Shown here: in pieces, positions 43,151-52,529 of the stretch
How positions within the stretch are numbered: the stretch's first letter is position 1
Layout: each line of letters starts with the position of its first letter
DNA from: Acinetobacter sp. MB5
GTDB taxonomy: Bacteria > Pseudomonadota > Gammaproteobacteria > Pseudomonadales > Moraxellaceae
Direction of reading: 5' to 3'
NCBI RefSeq assembly: GCF_003261585.1
Contig: NZ_POVU01000005.1
Location: forward strand, 62,001-126,000
Length of the DNA: 64,000 bases
Notes under the pieces: generated by a model
Told to the model about the DNA's origin: nothing
Seen by the model: only the letters and a program-made list of their open reading frames with translations
Databases searched by the model: none
Position numbers and translations under genes: made by a program

Positions 43151-44542
43151 ATGACCGATCAATATCAACATTTCTCTACAACGCCGATTGGTAAATTTGT
43201 CATTAAACACCTCGGACTCCCTGCACCTGTCGATTTGGAACGTTACCGAACGGCAACACCTGTGATTCAGGGGGCAGTTTTGTTGGGGACGACAGCGCAA
43301 GCTAATTTTACCGCAGCTATAGTCGATACCTTGCGACAGGTACATGCCAATACCTATGTGGTAGAGGATGCAGGGTTACTTGAGCAAACCAAGAATGCAG
43401 ATTTAGACGTGAGCGTTTTTAGCCCTGAAACTAAAAGCCATCGTTTTAAAGCCATCGTTTTTGATGCATCAGGTATCCGTAGTACAGAACAGCTCAAAGA
43501 TATTTACAATTTTTTCCACCCGATTGCCCGACAAATTCAAACTTCAGGTCGGGTCATTATTGTTGGGGTTGACCCTGATCAAGCTGAATCTGTTGCTCAA
43601 GCCATTGCCCAACGAGCTTTGGTCGGGTTTGTAAAGTCTTTGGGCAAAGAGTTGCGTAAAGGCATTACGGCGCAGTTGGTTTATGCAGCGCCAGATGCGG
43701 CGGATAATCTGGCATCGACTTTACGCTTTTTCTTGTCACCACGTTCGGCTTATGTGTCTGGACAAGTGGTTGTGGTGCAAAAGGCGGATGTCATTGCAGT
43801 CGACTGGTCAAAACCGCTTGCAGGAAAAACCGCATTAGTCACAGGGGCGAGTCGTGGTATTGGTGAAGCGATTGTGCATGTATTGGCGAGAGATGGCGCG
43901 CATGTGATTTGTCTCGATGTTGAACCACAACAAGCCGATCTCGATCGAGTGGCTCAAAGTATTGGTGGTTCAACCTTGGCGCTCGACATTACCGCTGCCG
44001 ATGCAGGTGAAAAAATTGCACAGGCTTGTCAGCAACAAGGTGGTCTGGACATTTTGGTGCATAACGCAGGGGTCACAAGAGATAAAACCCTTGCTAATAT
44101 GAAAGAGCAGTTTTGGGATATGGTGATTAACATCAACTTATCTGCGGCTGAGCGGATTAATCACTATTTGCTTGAACATAATGCTTTGAATGAGCAAGGG
44201 CGTATTGTCTGTGTGTCTTCAATTAGCGGGATTGCAGGGAATTTAGGGCAAACCAACTATGCCACCTCAAAAGCTGGGGTCATTGGTTTAGTGAAATACA
44301 CTGCACCACATTTGAAAAAAGGCATTACTATCAATGCAGTTGCCCCTGGATTTATTGAAACGCAAATGACGGCTGCAATTCCATTTGCGATCCGTGAAGC
44401 GGGTCGCCGTATGAACTCGATGAGTCAGGGTGGCTTGCCTGTCGATGTTGCAGAAACCATTGCGTGGTTTGCCGCGCCTGCGTCTTCAGGGGTGAATGCC
44501 AATATTGTACGGGTTTGCGGACAAAGCTTGCTTGGCGCTTAA
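43151..44542 (+). CDS. High-molecular-weight 3-oxoacyl reductase, FabG4-like
   Basis: A 463-residue protein with two Rossmann modules. Residues about 1-215 form a degenerate first module. Residues about 215-463 hold an intact SDR: 'ALVTGASRGIGEAI' for NAD(P), 'LVHNAGV', catalytic Ser in 'SSISGIAGN' and Tyr-x-x-x-Lys in 'NYATSKAG'. This two-domain layout is that of mycobacterial FabG4 (HMwFabG), which reduces 3-oxoacyl-CoA. Start ATG 43151 is chosen over 43121 because the conserved part begins soon after it. It is followed by a MaoC hydratase and faces a thiolase. Confidence 0.88.
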   Translation: MTDQYQHFSTTPIGKFVIKHLGLPAPVDLERYRTATPVIQGAVLLGTTAQANFTAAIVDTLRQVHANTYVVEDAGLLEQTKNADLDVSVFSPETKSHRFKAIVFDASGIRSTEQLKDIYNFFHPIARQIQTSGRVIIVGVDPDQAESVAQAIAQRALVGFVKSLGKELRKGITAQLVYAAPDAADNLASTLRFFLSPRSAYVSGQVVVVQKADVIAVDWSKPLAGKTALVTGASRGIGEAIVHVLARDGAHVICLDVEPQQADLDRVAQSIGGSTLALDITAADAGEKIAQACQQQGGLDILVHNAGVTRDKTLANMKEQFWDMVININLSAAERINHYLLEHNALNEQGRIVCVSSISGIAGNLGQTNYATSKAGVIGLVKYTAPHLKKGITINAVAPGFIETQMTAAIPFAIREAGRRMNSMSQGGLPVDVAETIAWFAAPASSGVNANIVRVCGQSLLGA

Positions 44543-44556
44543 AATCATGCGAAGTT

Positions 44557-44587
44557 TGGGGGAGAAATCATCCCCCATTTTTCTTTT
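44557..44587 (+). terminator. Terminator or attenuator between FabG and MaoC
   Basis: TGGGGGA (44557-44563) pairs with TCCCCCA (44571-44577), followed by TTTTTCTTTTT. The next gene is co-directional, so it may reduce rather than abolish read-through. Confidence 0.7.
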
Positions 44588-44608
44588 TATAATCAAAACA
44601 GGTGCATC

Positions 44609-45469
44609 ATGAGAACACGTCATTTTAGTCAATTTCCAAAACCCTATTTTGCTTATCCAAAAGTGATTCAGGGATTGATCTTAAAAAATAAGCGACTAGA
44701 ACAACAGTTGCCTGAAGTTGAATATGTGGTCGATGCTTTTCATGTCGATGCCAAACATTTACGTTCTTACAACCAGCTTTGTGGTTTTGCCAACAATGGC
44801 TACGTACCTGCAATTTATTTTGCGGTGCTTTCACAAAGCTTACAAATGCAGATGATGACGCAAGAAGCTTTTCCATTTGCGATTTTAGGTTTGGTGCACA
44901 TTCATAATCAGGTGACACAATACAAACCATTGGCAGCCAATTTACAATATCGTTTAAGTTGTCGCTTTGGTGAAATGAAGCCGCATCATAAAGGGCAACA
45001 ATTTGAGTTTATTACGGAAGTTTATGTCGGTAATGATGTGGTGATGCAAGGCGTGAGTACTTATTTGGCACGTCAAAAAACCAATAATGCGCGTGTTGAA
45101 GAAAAACCGACAGAAAAAGCCAATTTAGAATGGATGTTGCATGATCGTTGGTCAATTAGTGAAAGTACAGGACGCCGTTATGCATTGATTTCGGGGGATG
45201 TCAACCCGATACATTTACATGCTTTGACTGCAAAAGCATTTGGTTTTAAACAGGCAATTGCACATGGTATGTGGACAAAAGCGAAAGCACTGGCTGCCTT
45301 GAGCCTGCCTGAAAAATATCAAGCAGATGTCAGTTTTAAACTGCCGGTATTTTTACCTTCTGAGGTTGAGTTGATGACGCATCAACAAAGTAAAACCATC
45401 AATCAGTTTTTAATCCGAAATGCCAAATCGCATAAGCCGCATGTTGTGGGTGAAATTTTGAGTTTGTAA
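44609..45469 (+). CDS. MaoC-like (R)-specific enoyl-acyl hydratase
   Basis: A 286-residue double-hotdog hydratase. The C-terminal hotdog has the catalytic signature 'YALISGDVNPIHLHALTAKA' (Asp and His) followed by 'AFGFKQAIAHGMW'; the N-terminal hotdog is degenerate. The family hydrates trans-2-enoyl-CoA to (R)-3-hydroxyacyl-CoA. Together with FabG4-like and thiolase genes it can form a (R)-hydroxy branch of fatty-acid turnover, as with HtdX in mycobacteria. The ATG follows AGGTGCATC. Confidence 0.9.
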   Translation: MRTRHFSQFPKPYFAYPKVIQGLILKNKRLEQQLPEVEYVVDAFHVDAKHLRSYNQLCGFANNGYVPAIYFAVLSQSLQMQMMTQEAFPFAILGLVHIHNQVTQYKPLAANLQYRLSCRFGEMKPHHKGQQFEFITEVYVGNDVVMQGVSTYLARQKTNNARVEEKPTEKANLEWMLHDRWSISESTGRRYALISGDVNPIHLHALTAKAFGFKQAIAHGMWTKAKALAALSLPEKYQADVSFKLPVFLPSEVELMTHQQSKTINQFLIRNAKSHKPHVVGEILSL

Positions 45470-45638
45470 GTCATGGCATGATTAAAGTGAAGGGTTTTTA
45501 TCCGCATAAATAGCCTAAGTATTTTTAAGGAAATGCAAATCTTGAACATAAACATGTTGCTATTTAAGCGAATAAATAGCGTTGCATTCACTATTGCTAA
45601 AAAAAACAGTATGCTTAGCAACGTGGAAAGGAGCATAC

Positions 45639-47570
45639 ATGTATCAAGTTCTTGCTAGAAAATATCGTCCTCGTAATTTCAATGAATTAGTTGGGCAAAA
45701 CCATGTGGCTAGAGCACTGATTAGTGCTTTAGAGCGTGGACGTTTGCATCATGCTTATTTGTTTACAGGGACACGTGGCGTAGGGAAAACCACCATTGCG
45801 CGGATTTTGGCAAAGTGCTTGAACTGTGAAACAGGGGTGACAGCAACTCCGTGTGAAACCTGTGCAACCTGTCGTGCGGTCAATGAAGGGCGTTTTATTG
45901 ATCTGATTGAGATTGATGCGGCTTCGCGTACCAAAGTGGAAGACACGCGTGAGTTACTCGACAACGTTCCTTATGCACCGACGCAAGGGCGGTTTAAGGT
46001 TTACCTGATTGACGAAGTACACATGCTTTCTACGCATTCTTTCAATGCTTTGCTGAAGACATTGGAAGAGCCGCCTGAGCACGTTAAATTTCTGTTTGCA
46101 ACCACCGATCCACAAAAATTACCGATTACTGTTATTTCACGTTGTTTGCAATTTACCTTGCGTCCTTTGGATGCCAATGAAATTCATCATCACCTTGATG
46201 TTATTTTAATTAAAGAACAGATACAGGCTGAGCCAGATGCGCTTTGGCAAATCGCTGAGGCAGCACAAGGGTCACTGCGTGATGCCTTGTCTTTAACTGA
46301 TCAGGCCATTGCCTATGGTCAGGGTAAAGTCCAGCATCAAGATGTCAAAGATATGCTCGGTCTGATTGATCGCTCGATTATTTATGATTTGATTCTTGCG
46401 ATTCATCAAAATCAACCTCAACAGGTCAGTCAGTTATTGCTGCAATTTCGTCAGCAAGCACTGGATGTGGCATTGGTGCTGGATCAGCTCATTTCGACCT
46501 TGCATGAACTGGCACTGATGCAATATTTGCCAGATTTAAGTTTGAAATACAGTCAGGAAATTAATCAGAAAATTAAGAAACTGGCTCAAGTGGTGTCTGC
46601 ACAAGATTTGCAATTGTATTATCAAATCGCGTGTAAAGGTCGTTCCGAGTTAACATGGGCGGTGACACAAGAGCAAGGTTTTGAAATGTGTATCTTGCGC
46701 TTGCTCGCATTTCGTCCCTTACAGGTCAATGAAGTGATTCAAACGGTTGAATCTCCTTCATCTGTTGCTTTTGATGCACCTGCGATAAGCTTGCCTGAGC
46801 CTGAGCCTGAGCCAATTGTCATTGAAGTCGAGCCACGGGTTGAGTCACCGAAAACCTTAGTCGAGTTTGATGCAGTCGATGAAAGCACCCTGATTGAGGT
46901 TGGCTTACCTTCAGCCCAACATCCAGTGATTGCCGCTAATATTTACACAGAAGACAATCTTTTCCCGTTTGCATTGCCTGAAGAACTTGAGCAACAGACT
47001 ACACAGCATATTCAGCCATCTGAACCTGAAGCAGATACGTTCTCGTTATTTGCTGAGTCTGTTGTTGAGCCAGTCTCTGAACCGGTGATTGAGCAACCTG
47101 TTACTGCTTCGAACAAAGATGATCTTGTTGAATCAGATGCACAACTGTTACCACAAGATATTTTAAAATTGCCTGAGCAACAGCTCGAAGGTGAGTGGAC
47201 AGTTGAAAAATGGGAATACTGGTTTAGAAATAGTGCATTATCGCCTGCGGTTCAAGAACTGGCACAGTATGGTTTAATGCATGGACAAATTAATGGTGAA
47301 AGTATTTTTCATATTCCCCAGCAATATGAAAAATTATTGACTCAACAGCAACATAATCTCGAACAAGCATTGAAAGACCAGTGGCAAAATACGCATTTTT
47401 CGGTGCAGTATGGTGATGTCACTCAAGTCACGCCGTATATGATGCAGCATTTACGTCGTGAAAAAGCGCAACAACGCGCTGCTGATCTGATTCATCAAGA
47501 TCCGATTGTGCAGCAGTTACTCAATACATTCGATGGTGATATTCAGCAGATTCAACTCAAACATGATTAA
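45639..47570 (+). CDS. dnaX: DNA polymerase III subunit tau/gamma
   Basis: A 643-residue clamp-loader ATPase. Start ATG 45639 after GGAAAGGAGC. Walker A is 'GTRGVGKTT', the zinc-binding Cys cluster is 'CLNC...CETCATC', Walker B/DExx is 'YLIDEVHMLS', and the Sensor 1/2 regions follow. Residues about 375-530 are an acidic Pro/Glu-rich linker. The C-terminal tau domain (from about 540) binds the polymerase alpha subunit. No E. coli-type slippery heptamer is seen at the gamma/tau border, so only tau may be made. Confidence 0.97.
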   Translation: MYQVLARKYRPRNFNELVGQNHVARALISALERGRLHHAYLFTGTRGVGKTTIARILAKCLNCETGVTATPCETCATCRAVNEGRFIDLIEIDAASRTKVEDTRELLDNVPYAPTQGRFKVYLIDEVHMLSTHSFNALLKTLEEPPEHVKFLFATTDPQKLPITVISRCLQFTLRPLDANEIHHHLDVILIKEQIQAEPDALWQIAEAAQGSLRDALSLTDQAIAYGQGKVQHQDVKDMLGLIDRSIIYDLILAIHQNQPQQVSQLLLQFRQQALDVALVLDQLISTLHELALMQYLPDLSLKYSQEINQKIKKLAQVVSAQDLQLYYQIACKGRSELTWAVTQEQGFEMCILRLLAFRPLQVNEVIQTVESPSSVAFDAPAISLPEPEPEPIVIEVEPRVESPKTLVEFDAVDESTLIEVGLPSAQHPVIAANIYTEDNLFPFALPEELEQQTTQHIQPSEPEADTFSLFAESVVEPVSEPVIEQPVTASNKDDLVESDAQLLPQDILKLPEQQLEGEWTVEKWEYWFRNSALSPAVQELAQYGLMHGQINGESIFHIPQQYEKLLTQQQHNLEQALKDQWQNTHFSVQYGDVTQVTPYMMQHLRREKAQQRAADLIHQDPIVQQLLNTFDGDIQQIQLKHD

Positions 47571-47574
47571 GTCA

Positions 47575-47645
47575 AGACTTTGCTGAACAAGATACAAGAT
47601 CGTTGTATTTCTTTACAAGAAATAGCGTTTGTTTAAGCAAAGTCT
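47575..47645. repeat. Branched inverted-repeat element between dnaX and the phosphatase gene
   Basis: An outer stem of 10 bases (AGACTTTGCT 47575-47584 with AGCAAAGTCT 47636-47645) encloses two smaller hairpins: ATACAA/TTGTAT (47592-47597, 47603-47608) and TTCTT/AAGAA (47609-47613, 47617-47621). The RNA could fold as a three-way junction. It begins just after the dnaX stop. Confidence 0.55.
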
Positions 47646-47714
47646 ATAGAGCTGTATTTCATCTTTGAAATGAAAATAATATAATTGATATTTAAGCAAT
47701 TATTGAGGTCGGAC

Positions 47715-48224
47715 ATGTCGTCGCAACAGCCTTACAAGGTTTTGTGTGTATGCTTGGGAAACATTTGCCGTTCTCCAACTGCTGAAGCGGTTCTGCGCCA
47801 CTTCTGTCAGCAACAGCAACTCAATGTACATGTCGATTCTGCTGGAACAGCCGCCTATCATATTGGTGAAGCGCCTGACTCTCGTAGCCAGCAATATGCG
47901 AAGCAAAGAGGTTATGATCTGTCTAATTTGCGCGCACGCCAACTCTCTCCCCAAGATTTTCAGGATTTTGATTTAATTCTCGCAATGGATGAACAAAATC
48001 TTAAAAATATTCAAAGTATTGAACAGCAAGCCCAAGCACAGTTTTCTACACAAAGCCTTCGTGCACAGGTCGCAATGATGACTGAACATGCCCAAGCATT
48101 GAAAGGACAACCCATTTCAGATCCATACTATGGCGGTGCAGCAGGTTTTGAGCAGGTACTCGATCAGTGTGAAATTGCCAGTCAGGCATGGGTTCTTGTC
48201 TTTAAGTCTTCACAAAAACAATAA
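47715..48224 (+). CDS. Low-molecular-weight protein tyrosine phosphatase
   Basis: A 169-residue phosphatase starting at ATG 47715 after GAGGTCGGAC. The P-loop CX5R is 'CLGNICRSP' and the general acid Asp lies in 'ISDPYYGG'. It removes phosphate from tyrosine, often from bacterial tyrosine kinases of capsule export; no wzc-like kinase is near, so the substrate is unknown. It is followed by murB after 12 bases. Confidence 0.93.
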   Translation: MSSQQPYKVLCVCLGNICRSPTAEAVLRHFCQQQQLNVHVDSAGTAAYHIGEAPDSRSQQYAKQRGYDLSNLRARQLSPQDFQDFDLILAMDEQNLKNIQSIEQQAQAQFSTQSLRAQVAMMTEHAQALKGQPISDPYYGGAAGFEQVLDQCEIASQAWVLVFKSSQKQ

Positions 48225-48236
48225 GGTTCTGTTTCA

Positions 48237-49280
48237 GTGATTCAAGTTAAACCACATTTTCAACTGCAAGCGTTGAATACATTACATTTAAGTTCAGTTA
48301 CATCACATTATGTACAGATTGCCTCAACTGTTGAGCTTGAGGAAGCGCTGGCTTATGCAAAAGCTGAGCAGTTGAATGTTCTGATCCTTTCTGGTGGAAG
48401 CAATATGTTACTTCCTCAACAGATCCGAGCATTGGTGATTCATATCAATCTTCAAGGTATAGATATTCTTGATGAAAATGATCAGCATGTTCGAGTGAAA
48501 GTTGGAGCAGGGCAAAACTGGCACGAATTTGTTTTGTATAGCACAGCGCATGAGTGGTTTGGCTTACAAAATCTCGCTTTGATTCCGGGCTTGGTTGGTG
48601 CATCGCCTGTACAAAATATTGGTGCGTATGGAGTTGAAGCGGGTGAGTTTATTGAACAGGTTCATGTCTATGACCGTGAGCTTGAACAGTTTGCAAATTT
48701 AAGTGCTGCAGAATGTCATTTTTCTTATCGTCACAGTATTTTTAAAGAACAGCCAAACCGTTATGTGATTGTTGCAGTGACATTTAAGCTCTGCAAACAG
48801 CCCAATTTAAAATTGGCTTATGGCGATTTACGTCAAGCTGTTGGTGAAGATCAGACCGCAGAAAATCTGCAAAAACAGGTGATTGCAATTCGCCAAAGTA
48901 AATTGCCTGACCCCAAAGAATATCCAAATGTTGGAAGCTTTTTCAAAAATCCAATTATTTCTACTGCGCAATATGAGCAACTGTCTCAGCAGTATCCAAA
49001 TCTGCCACATTACCCACAGCCCAATGGTGATATGAAAATTGCAGCAGGCTGGCTGATTGATCAGGCGGGTTGGAAAGGGCAACGCTTGGGTGCAGTTGGA
49101 ATGTTTGCACGACAAGCACTGGTTCTTGTGAATTATGAATCTGCCGATTTGAGTGATGTACAGCGGACCTATCGTGCCGTTCAAGCGGCTGTTCAACAAA
49201 AATTTAATATTGCTCTTGAGCCTGAGCCTGTATTGTTTAATGAATCGGGTCTGATTCAACCGCATGTGAGTACCAACTAA
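48237..49280 (+). CDS. murB: UDP-N-acetylenolpyruvoylglucosamine reductase
   Basis: A 347-residue cytoplasmic FAD enzyme starting at GTG 48237. It reduces UDP-GlcNAc-enolpyruvate to UDP-MurNAc, the second committed step of peptidoglycan synthesis. Motifs: 'LSGGSNMLL' (FAD), '[20 protein letters not shown]', catalytic Ser in '[10 protein letters not shown]' and Glu in '[11 protein letters not shown]'. The E. coli-type (type I) length and C-terminal domain are complete. The stop overlaps the next start (TAATGG), giving coupling to the YdcF-like gene. Confidence 0.97.
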   Translation: MIQVKPHFQLQALNTLHLSSVTSHYVQIASTVELEEALAYAKAEQLNVLILSGGSNMLLPQQIRALVIHINLQGIDILDENDQHVRVKVGAGQNWHEFVLYSTAHEWFGLQNLALIPGLVGASPVQNIGAYGVEAGEFIEQVHVYDRELEQFANLSAAECHFSYRHSIFKEQPNRYVIVAVTFKLCKQPNLKLAYGDLRQAVGEDQTAENLQKQVIAIRQSKLPDPKEYPNVGSFFKNPIISTAQYEQLSQQYPNLPHYPQPNGDMKIAAGWLIDQAGWKGQRLGAVGMFARQALVLVNYESADLSDVQRTYRAVQAAVQQKFNIALEPEPVLFNESGLIQPHVSTN

Positions 49281-50410
49281 TGGCTGATAAACAACATTGG
49301 ATGATCGGTATAGTGCGAATAGCTGCTGTGCTATTTGCCCTGATTGCATGTCTGACAGTGTTGGTTTATACGCCGTTTTATTCAAAATTTGTTATTTTCT
49401 TGCTGAATCGGTTTGTGCCAGTTGAAGTCAATACGGTTGCAGCTCGTAGTCAGCAGATGGCGGCTTTAAGTGAACATGATGATCTGGAGCCAGGCTCGGA
49501 CTTATGGGTCGCTCGGCAAGCGTATTTGAAAGTCATGCAAGAAGCGGCACGAAAACAAGATGCAGCAAGCCTAAACATTATTCAGGCACGTTATGATCTT
49601 TTACAGTCTGAAATTAAGCGTAATCAGGATCATGAAGATGCTTTGCAGCCTGATCAGCAGATTGAACGTGTACTCAAGCACAAAAAACATGAGCTTCGTG
49701 AAGAACTTGAAGCAGACAATACGAAATTGGCCAGTGAAATTGCCAATTTAGACATGCCAGATAATCTGGCATTAATGGATAAATATATTCACTTCCTAAA
49801 AACATTTCCTGTTGATGCCAGTGCCAGTGAAGTGGTGAATCAGCAAATGTATAAAGAGTTGAAACAGGGTAATAACTCTGAAACTCGACGTACGGATGCG
49901 ACACAGCCCTCAGCCATTGTGGTTTTGGGTGGTGGTTTAACCTTGGCACCAAATCGTAAAGACATTGTGGTGAATAATTACACACGCTTGCGTTTAGAAA
50001 AAACCTTAGAATTAGAAAAGAAAAATCATTTACCGATTGTATTAAGTGGTGTTGAAGCGCCTTATATGCAAGTTTGGTTAAATCAGCATGGTGTCTCAGC
50101 GACGTTGTTAGAAAATCGGAGTATGAATACCTGTGAAAATAGCCGCTTTAGTTCATTATTATTACAAAAGAAAGGTGGAGCACCGAAAGTGATGCTAGTA
50201 ACCGATGAATATCACATGCCACGTACTCGGCGTTTATTTGCAATGAATGGAATCGCAACAATTCCAGTCAATGCACCAATGCCAACTTCATTAACCACAT
50301 GGAAACCATCGGTTCAGAACTATGATCATAGTCGCCGTGCGAACTATGAATTACTTGCCACAATTCGTGATGTCGTTTTTGGTGTCAGTGATTGTCGGGA
50401 GGTGCCTTAA
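49280..50410 (+). CDS. YdcF/ElyC-like DUF218 envelope protein
   Basis: A 376-residue protein. One N-terminal transmembrane helix (about residues 12-35) is followed by a Lys/Glu-rich coiled region (45-155) and a C-terminal DUF218 domain: 'VVLGGGLTLAPNR', 'LPIVLSGVEAPYM', 'LENRSMNTCENSRF' and 'VTDEYHMPRTRRLF'. DUF218 proteins (ElyC/SanA/YdcF) are involved in envelope integrity and vancomycin exclusion in E. coli; the enzymatic activity is not established. It overlaps murB and the following hydrolase by one base each. Confidence 0.85.
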   Translation: MADKQHWMIGIVRIAAVLFALIACLTVLVYTPFYSKFVIFLLNRFVPVEVNTVAARSQQMAALSEHDDLEPGSDLWVARQAYLKVMQEAARKQDAASLNIIQARYDLLQSEIKRNQDHEDALQPDQQIERVLKHKKHELREELEADNTKLASEIANLDMPDNLALMDKYIHFLKTFPVDASASEVVNQQMYKELKQGNNSETRRTDATQPSAIVVLGGGLTLAPNRKDIVVNNYTRLRLEKTLELEKKNHLPIVLSGVEAPYMQVWLNQHGVSATLLENRSMNTCENSRFSSLLLQKKGGAPKVMLVTDEYHMPRTRRLFAMNGIATIPVNAPMPTSLTTWKPSVQNYDHSRRANYELLATIRDVVFGVSDCREVP

Positions 50411-51441
50411 TGGCTGATACTCCATTTTTAACACCATCTATTTTAAAGCAGTTAAATTTACCTGTTCCGAGTCGGGAAGTCACAGCAAATTTACTGCCTC
50501 AGTTAAATTTGAATCGGGCCTTTGAACCTTCTGATGATTTAATCGCTTACCAAAAACTGTATGGCTTAGATAAGTTAGATTGTCATCATTGGCAAGGCTA
50601 CATCGAAATGCCCTTGTTTAAGCTGCATACCCAAGTCTTTGAACCGAAAGGTGTGCCTGTACAGGGAACGGTGTTTTTGCTACATGGTTACTTAGAGCAT
50701 AGCGGGATTTATCAGCCAATTATTGCTGAAATTCTGTCTCAGGGTTTTAGTGTGTTGGTCTTTGACTTGCCAGGGCATGGGTTGAGCAGTGGTTCGCCTG
50801 CGAGTATTCAGGATTTTGATCATTATCAGGATGTTTTGACTGCGGTTTACCACTATGTCAAAAATGCAGACCAGTTGCCAAAACCATGGCTCGGCATTGG
50901 ACAAAGTACAGGTGGTGCGATTTTTATGCATCATTTACTGGCTTATGCTGAACAGCGGAAAAATCCATTTGTTGATCGGGTTTTGCTTTTATCCCCATTG
51001 GTTCGACCTGCCAAAACTGCATGGTGGCATAACCCTGTTGGACTCGGTATTATTCGTCGCGTCCGTCGTCAGGTTCCACGTCATTTTCGTCGTAATAACC
51101 ATAACCCCGAGTTTTTGCGCTTTGTCCGTTTAACGGATCCTTTGCAGCCAAGAATGATGGGCATGGACTGGATTTTAGCCATGTCGAAATGGATGCAGGA
51201 AATGGAAGAACGACCAGCATGTCGTATCCCAATCTGGTTGGCACAGGGCGCACGAGATCAGACGGTAGACTGGAAATACAATATTGAATTTATTCGTAGA
51301 AAATTCCGTTTACAGACTTTGTTGATGCTTGAAGAAGGTTCACATCAATTGATTAATGAACGTGCAGATATTCGTGCTGCATTGACAGGATTAATCCCCG
51401 CATTTTTACATGCTAACCACAGTCAACCCTATTTTGAATAG
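50410..51441 (+). CDS. Alpha/beta hydrolase, lysophospholipase-like
   Basis: A 343-residue hydrolase starting at ATG 50410 after GGGAGG; its start overlaps the previous stop (TAATG). Motifs: 'VFLLHGYLEHSGIYQ' (oxyanion), 'LVFDLPGHGLSSG', nucleophile elbow 'GIGQSTGGAIFMH', acid near 'QGARDQTVDW' and His in 'GSHQLINE'. This is the Hydrolase_4 (monoglyceride/lysophospholipase) pattern. No signal peptide is seen. A membrane-lipid substrate fits the neighbouring envelope genes, but is inference. Confidence 0.88.
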   Translation: MADTPFLTPSILKQLNLPVPSREVTANLLPQLNLNRAFEPSDDLIAYQKLYGLDKLDCHHWQGYIEMPLFKLHTQVFEPKGVPVQGTVFLLHGYLEHSGIYQPIIAEILSQGFSVLVFDLPGHGLSSGSPASIQDFDHYQDVLTAVYHYVKNADQLPKPWLGIGQSTGGAIFMHHLLAYAEQRKNPFVDRVLLLSPLVRPAKTAWWHNPVGLGIIRRVRRQVPRHFRRNNHNPEFLRFVRLTDPLQPRMMGMDWILAMSKWMQEMEERPACRIPIWLAQGARDQTVDWKYNIEFIRRKFRLQTLLMLEEGSHQLINERADIRAALTGLIPAFLHANHSQPYFE

Positions 51442-51480
51442 ATCTCAATAGCGCAGTTTATCTTTGCTCAAGGATTTTGC

Positions 51481-52494
51481 ATGAAGCAAAAAACGCTGCG
51501 CTATACCTTAGCCATTCTGGGCTTAAGTGTCTTTACAAGTCTCCCGGCTTTTGCTGAACCAAGCTATGGTGAACACTTAGAAGGATTTCAGTATCCGTAT
51601 CCGCTACAATTTTTCCAGTTTGACTCACAGCAACAGAACCTGAAAATGGGCTATATGGATGTGCATCCAAAACATGCCAATGGTCGAACTGTGGTTTTGT
51701 TGCATGGAAAAAATTTCTGCGCTGCGACATGGCAAAACACCATACAGGTTTTAACCCAACAGGGTTATCGTGTGGTTGCGCCTAATCAAATTGGATTCTG
51801 CACATCAACAAAGCCCGATGGTTATCAGTACAGTTTTCAGCAGCTTGCTGGAAATACCCATGCTTTATTACAACACCTTAATATTTCCAATGCAGTGATT
51901 ATGGGACATTCGACAGGAGGTATGCTTGCGGTTCGATATGCGCTGATGTATCCGAAAGAAACGCAGCAATTGCTGCTGGTCAATCCAATTGGTTTGGAAG
52001 ATTGGAAAGCCAAAGGTGTACCATACCGCACGATTGATCAATGGTATGAACGAGAGTTAAAACTGAGTGCACAAAGTGTTCATGCGTATGAACAAAAAAC
52101 CTATTATATGGGGCACTGGAAACCAGATTATGATCGCTGGGTGGATATGTTGGCAGGTTTAAATACAGGCCCAGGCCATAAAAAAGTGGCTTGGAATTCA
52201 GCCTTGATCTACGACATGATCTTTACGCAACCTGTGTATTATGAACTTCCAAACATTCAGGTACCGACTGTTTTATTTATTGGCACCAGTGATACGACAG
52301 CGATTGGTAGTGATATTGCACCGCCTGAGGTCAAACAGCAAATTGGTCATTACAATGTATTGGGAAAACAGGCAGCTCAGCGTATTCCACATGCCAAGCT
52401 AGTTGAATTTGCCAATATGGGTCATGCACCGCAAATGCAAGACCCAGCGAAATTTAACCGCGCTTTATTGACTGAATTAAAAATGGTTCAATAA
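51481..52494 (+). CDS. Secreted alpha/beta hydrolase
   Basis: A 337-residue protein with a cleavable signal peptide (LAILGLSVFTSLPAFA). The mature part has 'VVLLHGKNFCAATWQ', nucleophile elbow 'IMGHSTGGMLAVR', an acid region near 'IGTSDTTAIG' and His in 'NMGHAPQMQDP'. It is probably a periplasmic esterase or lipase; the substrate is unknown. It is 39 bases downstream of the preceding hydrolase and likely in the same operon. ATG after AAGGATTTTGC. Confidence 0.88.
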   Translation: MKQKTLRYTLAILGLSVFTSLPAFAEPSYGEHLEGFQYPYPLQFFQFDSQQQNLKMGYMDVHPKHANGRTVVLLHGKNFCAATWQNTIQVLTQQGYRVVAPNQIGFCTSTKPDGYQYSFQQLAGNTHALLQHLNISNAVIMGHSTGGMLAVRYALMYPKETQQLLLVNPIGLEDWKAKGVPYRTIDQWYERELKLSAQSVHAYEQKTYYMGHWKPDYDRWVDMLAGLNTGPGHKKVAWNSALIYDMIFTQPVYYELPNIQVPTVLFIGTSDTTAIGSDIAPPEVKQQIGHYNVLGKQAAQRIPHAKLVEFANMGHAPQMQDPAKFNRALLTELKMVQ

Positions 52495-52503
52495 AATAAA
52501 TTG

Positions 52504-52529
52504 GTGCTGAATCTAAAAAGTTTCAGCAC
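52504..52529. terminator. Hairpin between convergent hydrolase and GltB-like genes
   Basis: GTGCTGAA (52504-52511) pairs with TTCAGCAC (52522-52529). The stop codon of the reverse-strand gene lies in the loop. The T-rich tails on both sides are modest. Confidence 0.45.

Noticed and set aside
47461-47480. Possible dnaX frameshift site (GAAAAAG)
   Set aside because: It is near the end of the tau domain and not at the expected gamma/tau border, and no stimulatory hairpin or nearby stop is seen.
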